Source of the DNA: Mesostigma viride
Taxonomy: Eukaryota; Streptophyta; Mesostigmatophyceae; Mesostigmatales; Mesostigmataceae
Assembly (NCBI GenBank): GCA_009746045.1
Contig: RPFO01000104.1
Coordinates: 2,269,448 to 2,333,447 of the forward strand
DNA: 64,000 bases
Direction of reading: 5' to 3'
Shown here piece after piece: positions 1 through 11,041 of this stretch (the first letter of the stretch is position 1; each line of letters begins with the position of its first letter). The notes beneath the pieces were generated by a model. It was given only the letters and a program-made list of their open reading frames with translations. It had not been told where the DNA came from and ran no database searches. The translations under genes were made by a program, and so were the position numbers.

Positions 1-364
1 CCATGTTTATGAATTAGTGATGGTCCATGTTTATGAATTAGTGATGGTCCATGTTTATGAATTAGTGATGGTCCATGTTTATGAATTAGTGATGGTCCAT
101 GTTTATGAATTAGTGATGGTCCATGTTTATGAATTAGTGATGGTCCATGTTTATGAATTAGTGATGGTCCATGTTTATGAATTAGTGATGGTCCATGTTT
201 ATGAATTAGTGATGGTCCATGTTTATGAATTAGTGATGGTCCATGTTTATGAATTAGTGATGGTCCATGTTTATGAATTAGTGATGGTCCATGCTTATGA
301 ATTAGTGATGGTCCATGTTTATGAATTAGTGATGGTCCATGTTTATGAATTAGTGATGGTCCAT
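1..364. repeat. 24-bp minisatellite, ~15 copies
   Basis: Unit ATGGTCCATGTTTATGAATTAGTG, nearly perfect, cut by the left window edge. Because 24 is a multiple of 3 it gives an artefact ORF repeating MVHVYELV. Probably inside the MFS gene's next intron. Confidence 0.95.
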
Positions 365-1200
365 GGGACCAGATCACGTCTTGGACAAAAAAGTCGATTC
401 CATACGACAGGCGATAGGGTGGGCAGAGGAAACAGCTAAATGGGCGAAAAAAAAATAGAGTACTGTAGGGTGAAAACAGATAGAATTAATCATTAATCAA
501 TGAATAAGCAAGTGACTGTGTCATGTGGGTTCCAATACAGAGTAAAGGAACCTTCAACCCTATATACACAACGAGAAGGAGGGAGGGCGCCCTAGCTTCT
601 CTCACTGCCGCAAGTGGGCAGGCCACAGACAGATAGAACAGGCCACAAACAGATGGAAAATAGGGTGAAAACAGCTCAATCTCCTAGCGGCCAGCTAGCT
701 AAGAGACGGTCACATGAGACGGCACGCAGGACAACCGCGCTAAATAAAGCCCGAAAGTACTTTCCCCTTAAAAGTGGGATGCCAGTGGGCATGTGGCAAA
801 CCACTGCATTTATAACAAGATGACACGGCAACTATAACAGATAACCACAGCAATGATGACAAGAAAGAACAAATAATAGGAAAGCACTCGAGCTTCTGGT
901 ACCATGGTCCCAAAGCAGGTCCCATTCACAAACGATGAAAAAGAAGGACGGCATAGAAAGGGATGAAATAACAATAACCAAAGAAATGGGTGGGCAATAA
1001 AAGGATATCAGAGAGAATGCTTGAATAACAACAACCAAAGAAACGGGTGGGCAATAAAAGGATATCAGAGAGAAGGCTTGAATAACAACAACCAAAGGAA
1101 CGGGGGGCGACCGCGCAGGCATGCCATGAACCAGCGATGGATATGTGTGTGGTGCGTGTGGTGGGCTGGTGGCATTGCGGGTGACAGATGCCAGTCACCC
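365..1200. other. Non-coding stretch left of MFS exon 5, with a 57-bp repeat
   Basis: No supported exon. At 967-1108 a 57-bp unit (AATAACAACAACCAAAG... ATCAGAGAGAAGGCTTG) occurs 2.5 times. Presumed intron of the MFS gene. Confidence 0.5.
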
Positions 1201-1202
1201 AC

Positions 1203-1302
1203 CTGCCACCTGGCAGGGGAAGATGGCCCACAGGCCCACCCGGTCGATCAGCTCGCCGATCATCACGCTCGTTGTGCCCCAGCCGACGGCCCCCCAGAGC
1301 CT
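1203..1302 (-). CDS. MFSD6-like transporter, exon 5
   Basis: Begins RLWGAVGWGTTSVMIGELID and continues RVGLWAIFPCQ. The acceptor is GTCAACAG. Two donors are possible: CAG/GTGGCA at 1210, which keeps phase 0, or GCAG/GTGGGT at 1203, which is the stronger match but phase 1. No next exon could be identified before the left edge. Confidence 0.7.
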
Positions 1303-4300
1303 CTGTTGACAGACAGTACAAATGGTGCATGGTAGAATGGGTAGAATGGGTAGAAATGGTGCATGGTTGGCATAGGCATGCCCTGTTTCAATGCATCAGA
1401 CTCTGCGTGCACTCGTACTCAGCGTAGGCGCATCATCTGGAGTGCCTACTTTAGGAAGATGACTACTTCATTTTGCAGTCATGCCTACTCTAGGAGCGGA
1501 TTTTCCAGCAGAAACGGAAATCTCAGGTACTCTATTCAGCACTCAGACGCTTGCGTGAGTAAGGGGTATAGATGTCCATGAAGGAGATGGCCCACTCCTG
1601 TGAGTGACTGTGACCATGGCAGGAAAGCGCATGGGCAGCGGCAAGCGACATAGCCGATGTGAGGACATGATTGTGTGGCCGTAATTGTTTTCCACCAAGT
1701 TTCACCGAGGTATCCAAGTTCAGTCTGAGAGTCAGACGAGCATTACCGGAGTTTACTACATGCTTGAACGCGATCAGGAGAAACTACTTATTCGCATGAT
1801 CAGCAGAACCTCGCTGAAGTATCGGGCCTTAATGTTTGAGGGTTAGGGTTCAGGATTTAGGATTTAGGATTTAGGGTTTCAAGGTTAGGATTTAGGATGC
1901 AGGATTCAGGATAAAGGATTTAGGATTAAGGATTGAGGATTAAGGGTTAAGACTTAAGAAGTCGTCAGGAAGTGCCCCACTGCCACCACCACCACAACCC
2001 TCACCAGGAAGGCGGATGAGCACCTCGGCTGGAAGGACGTGCGTGTTAAACACTGTTGCGTGGTGCCCTAAAGTGCCTACCTACGCGAGGAACAACAGCA
2101 ATCTATTTATGACAATCTTCTACCTATAGACAATCTATCCATTACTATATTTGTCTGAAGCATACTGGGCAATGTATTCAAAAAAGGCATGCAACCGCCC
2201 AAGTTTGGCACGCGGATTGCCATTCCCTGCACCGCGGCTGGACCTGAACCCTTCCCCAGCGCCTCATAGACGCCCTGGTCTTACAACAACGGCATTGAAA
2301 GGGTTGTCCGTTTGTCCCTGTCCCACAAATACCTGCTTCCCATGCACATATCTGCTTCCCTAATCCCCCTTGTTCCATATGGTAACTAACTTAACCCTTA
2401 AATCCCCCATTTCAAATCACCACCCATTCCCCTTTTCCATAGTACTCCCCTCACGAATACCCGCCTCCCATGGTTACCGATGCTCCCCATAGAAACTACC
2501 TTGCTCACCCCCTTCCTCCCTTCCCTCTAGCCCCCCAATGAACATACCCGCCTCCCATGGTTACCGATGCTCCCCATAGAAACTACCTTGCTCACCCCCT
2601 TCCTCCCTTCCCTCTAGCCCCCAATGAACATACCCGCCTCCCATGGTTACCGATGCTCCCCATAGAAACTACCTTGCTCACCCCTTCCTCCCTTCCCTCT
2701 AGCCCCCCAATGAACATACCCGCCTCCCATGGTTACCGATGCTCCCCATAGAAACTACCTTGCTCACCCCCTTCCTCCCTTCCCTCTAGCCCCCCAATGA
2801 ACATACCCGCCTCCCATGGTTACCGATGCTCCCCATAGAAACTACCTTGCTCACCCCCTTCCTCCCTTCCCTCTAGCCCCCCAATGAACATACCTGCTTC
2901 CCGCAATCCCTCTATCTTCCCCCTAGGGACTACTTGTCCTATGGTAGCCCCTATGTTGTATAGTAGCCCCATCACTCTATCCTAGCGCCCCTATGAATAC
3001 CTGCTTCCCGTAGTCGCCTTTGTTCACCAGCAGCTGGAGTGTCGCGATGTCCATTAGGGTAGGCACCGTCAAGCCCAGGACCTGCAGGTGAAAGAGGAAC
3101 AGATAATAAGGTGAAAGAGGCTTAGGGCTTGATGCGGGAGAGGAACAGGTGACAAGGTGAAAGAGGCTTAGGGCTTGATGCGGGAGAGGAACAGATAATG
3201 AGGTGAAAGAGGCTTAGGGCTTGATGCGGGAGAGGAACAGATAATGAGGTGAAAGAGGCTTAGGGCTTGATGCGGGAGAGGAACAGATAATGAGGTGAAA
3301 GAGGCTTAGGGCTTGATGCGGGAGAGGAACAGATAATGAGGTGAAAGAGGCTTAGGGCTTGATGCGGGAGAGGAACAGATAATGAGGTGAAAGAGGCTTA
3401 GGGCTTGATGCGGGAGAGGAACAGATAATAAGGTGAAAGAGGCTTAGGGCTTGATGCGGGAGAGGAACAGGTGACAAGGTGAAAGAGGCTTAGGGCTTGA
3501 TGCGGGAGAGGAACAGATAATGAGGTGAAAGAGGCTTAGGGCTTGATGCGGGAGAGGAACAGATAATGAGGTGAAAGAGGCTTAGGGCTTGATGCGGGAG
3601 AGGAACAGGTGACAAGGTGAAAGAGGCTTAGGGCTTGATGCGGGAGAGGAACAGGTGACAAGGTGAAAGAGGCTTAGGGCTTGATGCGGGAGAGGAACAG
3701 ATAATGAGGTGAAAGAGACTTAGGGCTTGATGCGGGAGAGGAACAGATAATGAGGTGAAAGAGGCTTAGGGCTTGATGCGGGAGAGGAACAGATAATGAG
3801 GTGAAAGAGGCTTAGGGCTTGATGCGGGAGAGGAACAGATAATGAGGTGAAAGAGGCTTAGGGCTTGATGCGGGAGAGGAACAGATAATGAGGTGAAAGA
3901 GGCTTAGGGCTTGATGCGGGAGAGGAACAGATAATGAGGTGAAAGAGGCTTAGGGCTTGATGCGGGAGAGGAACAGGTGACAAGGTGAAAGAGGCTTAGG
4001 GCTTGATGCGGGAGAGGAACAGATAATGAGGTGAAAGAGGCTTAGGGCTTGATGCGGGAGAGGAACAGATAATGAGGTGAAAGAGGCTTAGGGCTTGATG
4101 CGGGAGAGGAACAGATAATGAGGTGAAAGAGGCTTAGGGCTTGATGCGGGAGAGGAACAGGTGACAAGGTGAAAGAGGCTTAGGGCTTGATGCGGGAGAG
4201 GAACAGATAATAAGGTGAAAGAGGCTTAGGGCTTGATGCGGGAGAGGAACAGATAATGAGGTGAAAGAGGCTTAGGGCTTGATGCGGGAGAGGAACAGAT

Positions 4301-7300
4301 AATGAGGTGAAAGAGGCTTAGGGCTTGATGCGGGAGAGGAACAGATAATAAGGTGAAAGAGGCTTAGGGCTTGATGCGGGAGAGGAACAGATAATAAGGT
4401 GAAAGAGGCTTAGGGCTTGATGCGGGAGAGGAACAGATAATAAGGTGAAAGAGGCTTAGGGCTTGATGCGGGAGAGGAACAGATAATGAGGTGAAAGAGG
4501 CTTAGGGCTTGATGCGGGAGAGGAACAGATAATGAGGTGAAAGAGGCTTAGGGCTTGATGCGGGAGAGGAACAGATAATAAGGTGAAAGAGGCTTAGGGC
4601 TTGATGCGGGAGAGGAACAGATAATAAGGTGAAAGAGGCTTAGGGCTTGATGCGGGAGAGGAACAAATAATAAGGTGAAAGAGGCTTAGGGCTTGATGCG
4701 GGAGAGGAACAGATAATAAGGTGAAAGAGACTTAGGGCTTGATGCGGGAGAGGAACAGGTGACAAGGTGAAAGAGATTTAAAGCTTGAGGCGGGGGACGA
4801 TCCATCCAGGACCTGGGTGAGAGAGAAACACATCACACCTTCACCATCCAGCATTCCTGTCTCATACGTCGCCCAATCATGAGTGCAGCGAATACCTTAA
4901 CCACCACGGAGAGCCCTAGTCGTTGTCTCGATCGTATGCAATGGAATCGTAGCGTGTCCAATCAAGACTACAGCCATGACCTCCACCGCTCCACGGCGAT
5001 TGTGAGTGCAAGCACAACCAAAAACTTCAAAGCTTTGGCGACCACAAACTATGATACACCATAGCGTGGTCAGTGCAGCTTGGTCAGTGCAGCTTGGTCA
5101 GTGCAGCTCGGTCAGTGCGGCACTTACCTCCACAGTCCACGGTGCCTGCCACCATTCACCTCCACAGTCCATGGTGCCTGCCACCACTCACCTCCACAGT
5201 CCACGGTGCCTGCCACCATTCACCTCCACAGTCCACGGTGCCTGCCACCATTCACCTCCACAGTCCACGGTGCCTGCCACCATTCACCTCCACAGTCCAC
5301 GGTGCCTGCCACCATTCACCTCCACAGTCCATGGTGCCTGCCAGCACTTACCTCCACAGTCCACGGTGCCTGCCACCATTCACCTCCACAGTCCACGGTG
5401 CCTGCCACCATTCACCTCCACAGTCCACGGTGCCTGCCAGCACTTACCTCCACAGTCCACGGTGCCTGCCACCATTCACCTCCACAGTCCACGGTGCCTG
5501 CCACCATTCACCTCCACAGTCCACGGTGCCTGCCAGCACTCACCTCCACAGTCCACGGTGCCTGCCACCATTCACCTCCACAGTCCACGGTGCCTGCCAC
5601 CATTCACCTCCACAGTCCACGGTGCCTGCCACCATTCACCTCCACAGTCCACGGTGCCTGCCACCATTCACCTCCACAGTCCACGGTGCCTGCCACCATT
5701 CACCTCCACAGTCCACGGTGCCTGCCACCATTCACCTCCACAGTCCACGGTGCCTGCCAGCACTTACCTCCACAGTCCACGGTGCCTGCCACCATTCACC
5801 TCCACAGTCCACGGTGCCTGCCACCATTCACCTCCACAGTCCACGGTGCCTGCCACCATTCACCTCCACAGTCCACGGTGCCTGCCACCATTCACCTCCA
5901 CAGTCCACGGTGCCTGCCACCATTCACCTCCACAGTCCATGGTGCCTGCCAGCACTTACCTCCACAGTCCACGGTGCCTGCCACCATTCACCTCCACAGT
6001 CCACGGTGCCTGCCACCATTCACCTCCACAGTCCATGGTGCCTGCCACCATTCACCTCCACAGTCCACGGTGCCTGCCACCATTCACCTCCACAGTCCAC
6101 GGTGCCTGCCAGCACTTACCTCCACAGTCCACGGTGCCTGCCACCATTCACCTCCACAGTCCATGGTGCCTGCCACCATTCACCTCCACAGTCCACGGTG
6201 CCTGCCACCATTCACCTCCACAGTCCACGGTGCCTGCCACCATTCACCTCCACAGTCCACGGTGCCTGCCAGCACTCACCTCCACAGTCCATGGTGCCTG
6301 CCACCATTCACCTCCACAGTCCACGGTGCCTGCCACCATTCACCTCCACAGTCCACGGTGCCTGCCACCATTCACCTCCACAGTCCACGGTGCCTGCCAC
6401 CATTCACCTCCACAGTCCACGGTGCCTGCCAGCACTTACCTCCACAGTCCACGGTGCCTGCCACCATTCACCTCCACAGTCCACGGTGCCTGCCACCATT
6501 CACCTCCACAGTCCACGGTGCCTGCCACCACTCACCTCCACAGTCCACGGTGCCTGCCACCATTCACCTCCACAGTCCACGGTGCCTGCCACCATTCACC
6601 TCCACAGTCCACGGTGCCTGCCACCATTCACCTCCACAGTCCACGGTGCCTGCCACCATTCACCTCCACAGTCCACGGTGCCTGCCAGCACTTACCTCCA
6701 CAGTCCACGGTGCCTGCCAGCACTTACCTCCACAGTCCACGGTGCCTGCCACCATTCACCTCCACAGTCCACGGTGCCTGCCACCATTCACCTCCACAGT
6801 CCACGGTGCCTGCCACCACTCACCTCCACAGTCCACGGTGCCTGCCACCATTCACCTCCACAGTCCACGGTGCCTGCCACCATTCACCTCCACAGTCCAC
6901 GGTGCCTGCCACCATTCACCTCCACAGTCCACGGTGCCTGCCACCATTTACCTCCACAGTCCACGGTGCCTGCCAGCACTTACCTCCACAGTCCACGGTG
7001 CCTGCCAGCACTCACCTCCACAGTCCACGGTGCCTGCCACCATTCACCTCCACAGTCCACGGTGCCTGCCACCATTCACCTCCACAGTCCACGGTGCCTG
7101 CCACCATTCACCTCCACAGTCCACGGTGCCTGCCACCATTCACCTCCACAGTCCATGGTGCCTGCCACCATTCACCTCCACAGTCCACGGTGCCTGCCAC
7201 CATTCACCTCCACAGTCCACGGTGCCTGCCACCATTCACCTCCACAGTCCACGGTGCCTGCCACCATTCACCTCCACAGTCCACGGTGCCTGCCACCATT

Positions 7301-9625
7301 CACCTCCACAGTCCATGGTGCCTGCCAGCACTTACCTCCACAGTCCACGGTGCCTGCCACCATTCACCTCCACAGTCCACGGTGCCTGCCACCATTCACC
7401 TCCACAGTCCACGGTGCCTGCCACCATTCACCTCCACAGTCCACGGTGCCTGCCACCATTCACCTCCACAGTCCATGGTGCCTGCCAGCACTTACCTCCA
7501 CAGTCCACGGTGCCTGCCAGCACTTACCTCCACGGCGATGGTGAGTGCCAGCAGCGCCGCAAAGTGGTTGAAGAACTGGTAGCTGAACGCGAGCCAGGTG
7601 GAGCCCAGGAAGCAGGCGATGACGAGCAGCTGCGCGGCGGCAAGAATTAGGCGCAAGGCAAAGTCATACAGCACGGCAGGATAACGCGTACCGCATGGCA
7701 TACAGCACATGCAGGCACATAGGCAGCGCTGCAGGATGACGCGTAAAACATTTGCAAGCAGGTACATACAGCTCATGTAAGGGCAGCACGGCATAGTCGC
7801 GCAGCGCAGCAGGAACCAGCATAGCGCGTAGGGCACTTGCAAGCGGAGCATGAATAAAGGACGGACGCCCAGCGACGCGTCGACACCCAATACACATGGA
7901 CACCCAGCGCGCCGCTGGACGACATGCCGCGCGCATGCACCACCAATGTGCAGCGAAAAGTCATACAGCGAATAAACTATAATACCTGGTATGCGTGGCT
8001 GGCATGTGCCAACCTCGGGGAACCCCATTATACTGTACCGAATTATACTGTATCGATCATATTGTATCCCATTATATTGTATCCAATTACAATATATTGA
8101 TATTATTTCGTGTGTAGCCGTTTCGGGTACACCTGTGCTGGTAGCATGAAATCCTGACTGAACATCATCGGGTTGTTCGAAACTTCAGTGGCATTGTTAG
8201 CACTGTGTTGACTCCGTACTGTAACAGCTCAGGGTGCGGCCGTACCTTGGGCCTCTGCATCTGGTCCGCCAGGGACCCCGCCCAGGGCACCACCATCGCC
8301 GCCACCACTTTACGGAGCTGCGTCGCAGCGGCATTGACAAAGGCCTCCCAGCGCGTTGCAGTTGCGCGGGGGGGGGGGGTAGGGCATCGACGCGCGGGGG
8401 GGGGGGGGGGGGGGGGTCAGCGTTGGTTGTGTCAATGAAGGGTGGAAAAGGAGCGTTTGAAAAGGGGGGAGAGTCCGAAGAAATGTGTCTGCAGTACCCT
8501 GGAGAGGATGAATGTACACAGTGCTGCCACTTTCTGCCATGGACACAGAGACTTGATTCCACAACAGGATACGATACGAGCAGAGGCACATCCCCAAGTT
8601 GTGCATCCAGGTACGACACGGGAAAATACGGTACGGCATGTCTGGGCAGTGAATACGGCATGAAACCGGCAAAATTACGGCCAAGATACGGCCAAAATGC
8701 GGCGAAACAGTACTATCCCCAAGGAAGGGTTGAGACGGAGGATGCATGGGCAACGCATCAACAACGCGGATGTCGTGAATTCGTGACTGTGTGGATGTTA
8801 ACAGGCACAGGTGCTGCAGAGCGTGAGCCAAGCAGCCGTGCGCGCACAGGCCTGGCCTGGTTGGAGTTTCTTCCAGCATATCCATTGAAACAGCTCGTTC
8901 TGAAGGGATCACTGGCGGTGAGCAGCCCCGTCATGGCTGGCGGTTCTAAGAATGACTGGTGGTGACCACTAAGAAATGATTGGCGGTGACCAACAGACAG
9001 AGTTGTGTAAACAGATCAGCACCCGTGGCCATGTTTCAGGGTGCTGCTGCTGCAGGATGGAGGGCGGCGAGGAGGAACCAGAGAGGTGGCATGCCGCTTG
9101 TGGCTGTGATTGGATTTTAGAGGCGCCTGTTGAATGAATCACGCACGAAAGTGGACCACTGGCTAGAGAGTTTGCGCCTGTCAAGTGTCATATCGACGAA
9201 GGGACAAGGCGAGAATGTGAAAAGTTCACAAGACAGTTGCAGGGGTGAACGTCGTCCTTCATGTGCAGGCTCCAGGGTAAGACATGAGAAAAGGCGCGCA
9301 AAAAGAGATTGCACAGACCTTGAGAATTCAAGTGGTAGCGTGGGGGGGGGCGAGCCGGGGAACGAGACGAGGAACGAGAAATGAGCGGGAGGAAACGTAG
9401 AACGCATAAAGAGTTCGCGAATCTTACCCCTCCTGCCAGCCCGATTAGCGCCTCGCTCATGCCCACCGACCGGTAGTAAATCGGTATGAACGGGTACGTG
9501 CAAACGGTGCTGGCGAAGAAGGTGAAGAAGAAAAGCTTGGGATAGATGAGGGTCGTGTTGACTTGCGAAAGGCAGCCTCTAGTAGGGCCGCCGGTCACCA
9601 CCGGAGGAGCCGAGTTGCCCTCCAT
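1203..9625 (-). CDS. MFSD6-like major facilitator transporter, five exons, 3' part off the window
   Basis: Five minus-strand exons join in frame: 9625-9428, 8317-8246, 7629-7528, 3081-3001 and 1302 to about 1203 (an alternative donor ends it at 1210). Lengths of 198, 72, 102 and 81 bases keep every intron in phase 0. The joined protein shows about 184 residues. The first helix follows LIYPKLFFFTFFAS. Exon 2 carries the loop PWAGSLADQMQRPK, the usual LAD/R loop after helix 2. Exons 4 and 5 join to give the motif YGKQ/RLWGAVGWG, characteristic of the MFS_1_like (MFSD6/LacY-like) branch, followed by GELIDRVGLWAIF. Known role: a membrane transporter of about 12 helices with unassigned substrate. 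The start ATG at 9625 is the first in frame and gives a short polar N-terminus before helix 1. Donors are GTAAGA, GTACGG, GTAAGT and GTATTC. The second half of the protein must lie left of position 1. Introns 3 and 4 hold large minisatellites. Family call is confident; substrate unknown. Confidence 0.8.
1838..1955. repeat. Degenerate telomere-like tract
   Basis: A run of GGTTAGGG, GGATTTAGG, GATTTAGGGTTT and relatives, close to the plant/green-algal telomere unit TTTAGGG but heavily decayed. Interstitial, in an MFS intron. Confidence 0.5.
2443..2916. repeat. 87-bp minisatellite abutting MFS exon 4 donor, ~5 copies
   Basis: Units of 86-88 bp containing CATGGTTACCGATGCTCC and GAACATACCCGCCTCC. 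The last member, GAACATACCTGCTTCCCGC (2886), is almost the exon 4 donor region (GAATACCTGCTTCCCG, 2995). Confidence 0.9.
3001..3081 (-). CDS. MFSD6-like transporter, exon 4
   Basis: Twenty-seven codons, VLGLTVPTLMD to NKGDYGKQ. The acceptor is CTTTCACCTGCAG and the donor GTATTC. It joins in phase 0 to exon 5 (RLWGAVGWG), completing the YG-x-x-R-x-WG-x-x-GWG signature of the MFS_1_like family. Minisatellites abut both ends of this small exon (46-bp on the acceptor side, 87-bp on the donor side). Confidence 0.75.
3085..4782. repeat. 46-bp minisatellite abutting MFS exon 4 acceptor, ~37 copies
   Basis: Unit GGTGAAAGAGGCTTAGGGCT plus TGATGCGGGAGAGGAACAGATAATGA. Three sub-types (ATAATGA, ATAATAA, GTGACAA) alternate in blocks, so the array grew by higher-order duplication. 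On the minus strand CTCTTTCACC is the pyrimidine tract of the exon 4 acceptor. Confidence 0.95.
5127..7528. repeat. 32-bp minisatellite running into MFS exon 3 donor, ~75 copies
   Basis: Unit CACCTCCACAGTCCACGGTG plus CCTGCCACCATT. Variants are CATTCAC, CACTTAC and CACTCAC at the donor-like spot and an occasional ATGGTG. With 32 bp not divisible by 3 and no stop in any phase, all three plus frames stay open for 2.4 kb. The long ORFs here are artefacts. Confidence 0.97.
7528..7629 (-). CDS. MFSD6-like transporter, exon 3
   Basis: Thirty-four codons, LLVIACFLGSTWL to LALTIAVE: two hydrophobic segments flanking YQFFNHF. The acceptor is GCGCAG and the donor is GAG/GTAAGTG at 7527. The sequence TCCAC-GAG-GTAAGTG at this donor is also the core of the 32-bp array that begins immediately downstream, so the real donor looks like the last member of the array. 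Confidence 0.72.
8367..8417. repeat. Two poly-G runs
   Basis: G-runs of about 12 and 21 bases separated by TAGGGCATCGACGCGC, next to MFS exon 2. Quadruplex-prone, in an intron. Confidence 0.9.
9428..9625 (-). CDS. MFSD6-like transporter, exon 1
   Basis: Sixty-six codons beginning MEGNSAPP. A polar leader of about 25 residues precedes a hydrophobic helix (PKLFFFTFFASTVCTYPFIP) and the short loop YYRSVGMSEALIGLAGG. The exon ends GGA GGG and the donor GTAAGA starts at 9427. The helix-loop pattern matches the start of MFS_1_like proteins, where PK precedes helix 1 and a G(L/M)S motif follows it. Confidence 0.75.
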
Positions 9626-10890
9626 TCCACCAATTAGCGCAGCAAAATACGTTTCCGTATACGAAGGCGTGTCCCTTTTATCCCTCGTTTTCTTTTACGT
9701 CGGGGCCCTGCCGCCTTGAAACGAGGGGTGACGCCTTCATAGCCATGAAATAACACGCAAATGTGCAGGACAAGTCGATTTACTAGCTGCGTAGGATACC
9801 GTTTCGGCTCGTTGTCTGCACTGCACCTAGCCATAAAATAAGCATGCTGAGAGTCATGTAGCCATGGGGTCTTTACCAAAGAGAAGAAGTGGGTAATGCG
9901 CGAAAAGTGCACAAATCCTCGAGGTTACATCCCTCTTTAGCAGGTCCGGCTCGGTCACTCAGCCGGGCTAGCCGAAGGGGGGAGAGCCAAACATGAGCCA
10001 CCTACTGCACAAAATAAAATTCAGCTCAGCTCTTCTGCGCTTTAGCGCCTGGCCTCAGGACATCAGCGCGTGTTTCCTAGGCTACGGGAAAATGCCGGAC
10101 GACGTCAGCGCCATGGATATTGACGGATGCACGCCTTTGCTAGCTATTACCACCCGCAGTCGTTTTAACAAGGAAACGGGCCCACGTGAGCTTGCCAAGT
10201 CAGCAGGAAAAATAAATGACGAGAAAGTTATACTTGCTGCCTCGCATGCTGCTGGTCAGTGGGCACAACTCCAGGGCCTCAGAAACGTCCGCATTCGCGA
10301 GCTTCACGCCTTCGCCACCTGGGCCGGTCTGACATGATTTCAATGAAGTATTAGTAGCTGTTGTTGATTCTCAATGGAGTTGGGGCTCGCGCATGCTATC
10401 CACGCAGACCAACCGCCGAGTATCTGTTGGTGTTGAAGTAACACCCCATTCGCCGCCTCCTAACGGAGCGATGACGCGTGGCTGACGCACAGAACTACTA
10501 ACGTGCTGAGGGGACGTCGCTTCAGGAGGTCTCGGTTTGGGTGCCCCGATTCGGGTGTGGCGCCTCTCGGGTTACGGACTTCACAACCGTGGTAGAAAAA
10601 CAAAATTGGCGTTGGCAGGAGAGCGAGCAGGCACGTGTGTGCGGTGGGAGACTTGCTGAAGGACTTGGCAATTCTTGCATCGTAATTTGTTCAAATTTGG
10701 CAGTCGTAGGGCGTCCTGAGAAACTAGTTGATTGCAGAGATTGATAGGATATTTTTGCCTAAGGCTGACCCGGAAATGGAAATCAGGCCAATGTCAGGCG
10801 GATAGGTTTGTGCTCTTGGAGTAATCCTAGTGATCGCGTCAGCTTGCCTCTTCTTGAACGCAGTGGGCAATTCCACGCTTTGGCACCCGT
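9626..10890. other. Interval between two divergent gene starts
   Basis: The MFS gene starts leftward at 9625 and the permease rightward at 10898, so this 1.27 kb should hold both promoters. I see no clear TATA box or known motif, only the doubtful ORF at 9993-10337. Confidence 0.4.
9993..10337 (+). CDS. Doubtful 114-codon ORF
   Basis: ATG-to-stop frame, MSHLLHKIKFSSALL to HAFATWAGLT, in the interval between the MFS gene start and permease exon 1. The middle (PRELAKSAGKINDEKVIL) looks protein-like, but there is no family match and no splice partner. It may be a chance ORF or part of a 5' region. Confidence 0.2.
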   Translation: MSHLLHKIKFSSALLRFSAWPQDISACFLGYGKMPDDVSAMDIDGCTPLLAITTRSRFNKETGPRELAKSAGKINDEKVILAASHAAGQWAQLQGLRNVRIRELHAFATWAGLT

Positions 10891-10897
10891 TAGCTGC

Positions 10898-11041
10898 ATG
10901 GCACAGGGGGCGGCGGAACCAGCATCTTGTTCGCACGACAGCAATGGACACGTTCACGGGCATGGGCACGGCCACGGCCACGGTCACGGACATGGAGTGC
11001 ACGAGTCCCTGCTTGGCAAAGGCCGGCATCTGCTGCGCAAG
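10898..11041 (+). CDS. Permease exon 1, histidine-rich N-terminus
   Basis: Forty-eight codons, [17 protein letters not shown], then about seven consecutive His-Gly pairs, then [14 protein letters not shown]. The donor AAG/GTACGCG is phase 0 and fits exon 2. The link to the permease is inferred from phase, strand and the absence of another start in exon 2, not from homology. The His-Gly tract could bind divalent metal, or may simply be an expanded hexanucleotide repeat (gghcay-type) inside the coding sequence. Confidence 0.55.

Noticed and set aside
3085-4782. CRISPR-like array
   Set aside because: Units are contiguous 46-mers with no unique spacers; this is a minisatellite in a eukaryotic intron.
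5006-7650. Three overlapping long plus ORFs of 820-860 codons
   Set aside because: They are the 32-bp array read in three frames; no composition or start typical of a gene.
8234-8965. 243-codon plus ORF
   Set aside because: Antisense of MFS exon 2 and crosses poly-G runs; no protein-like features.
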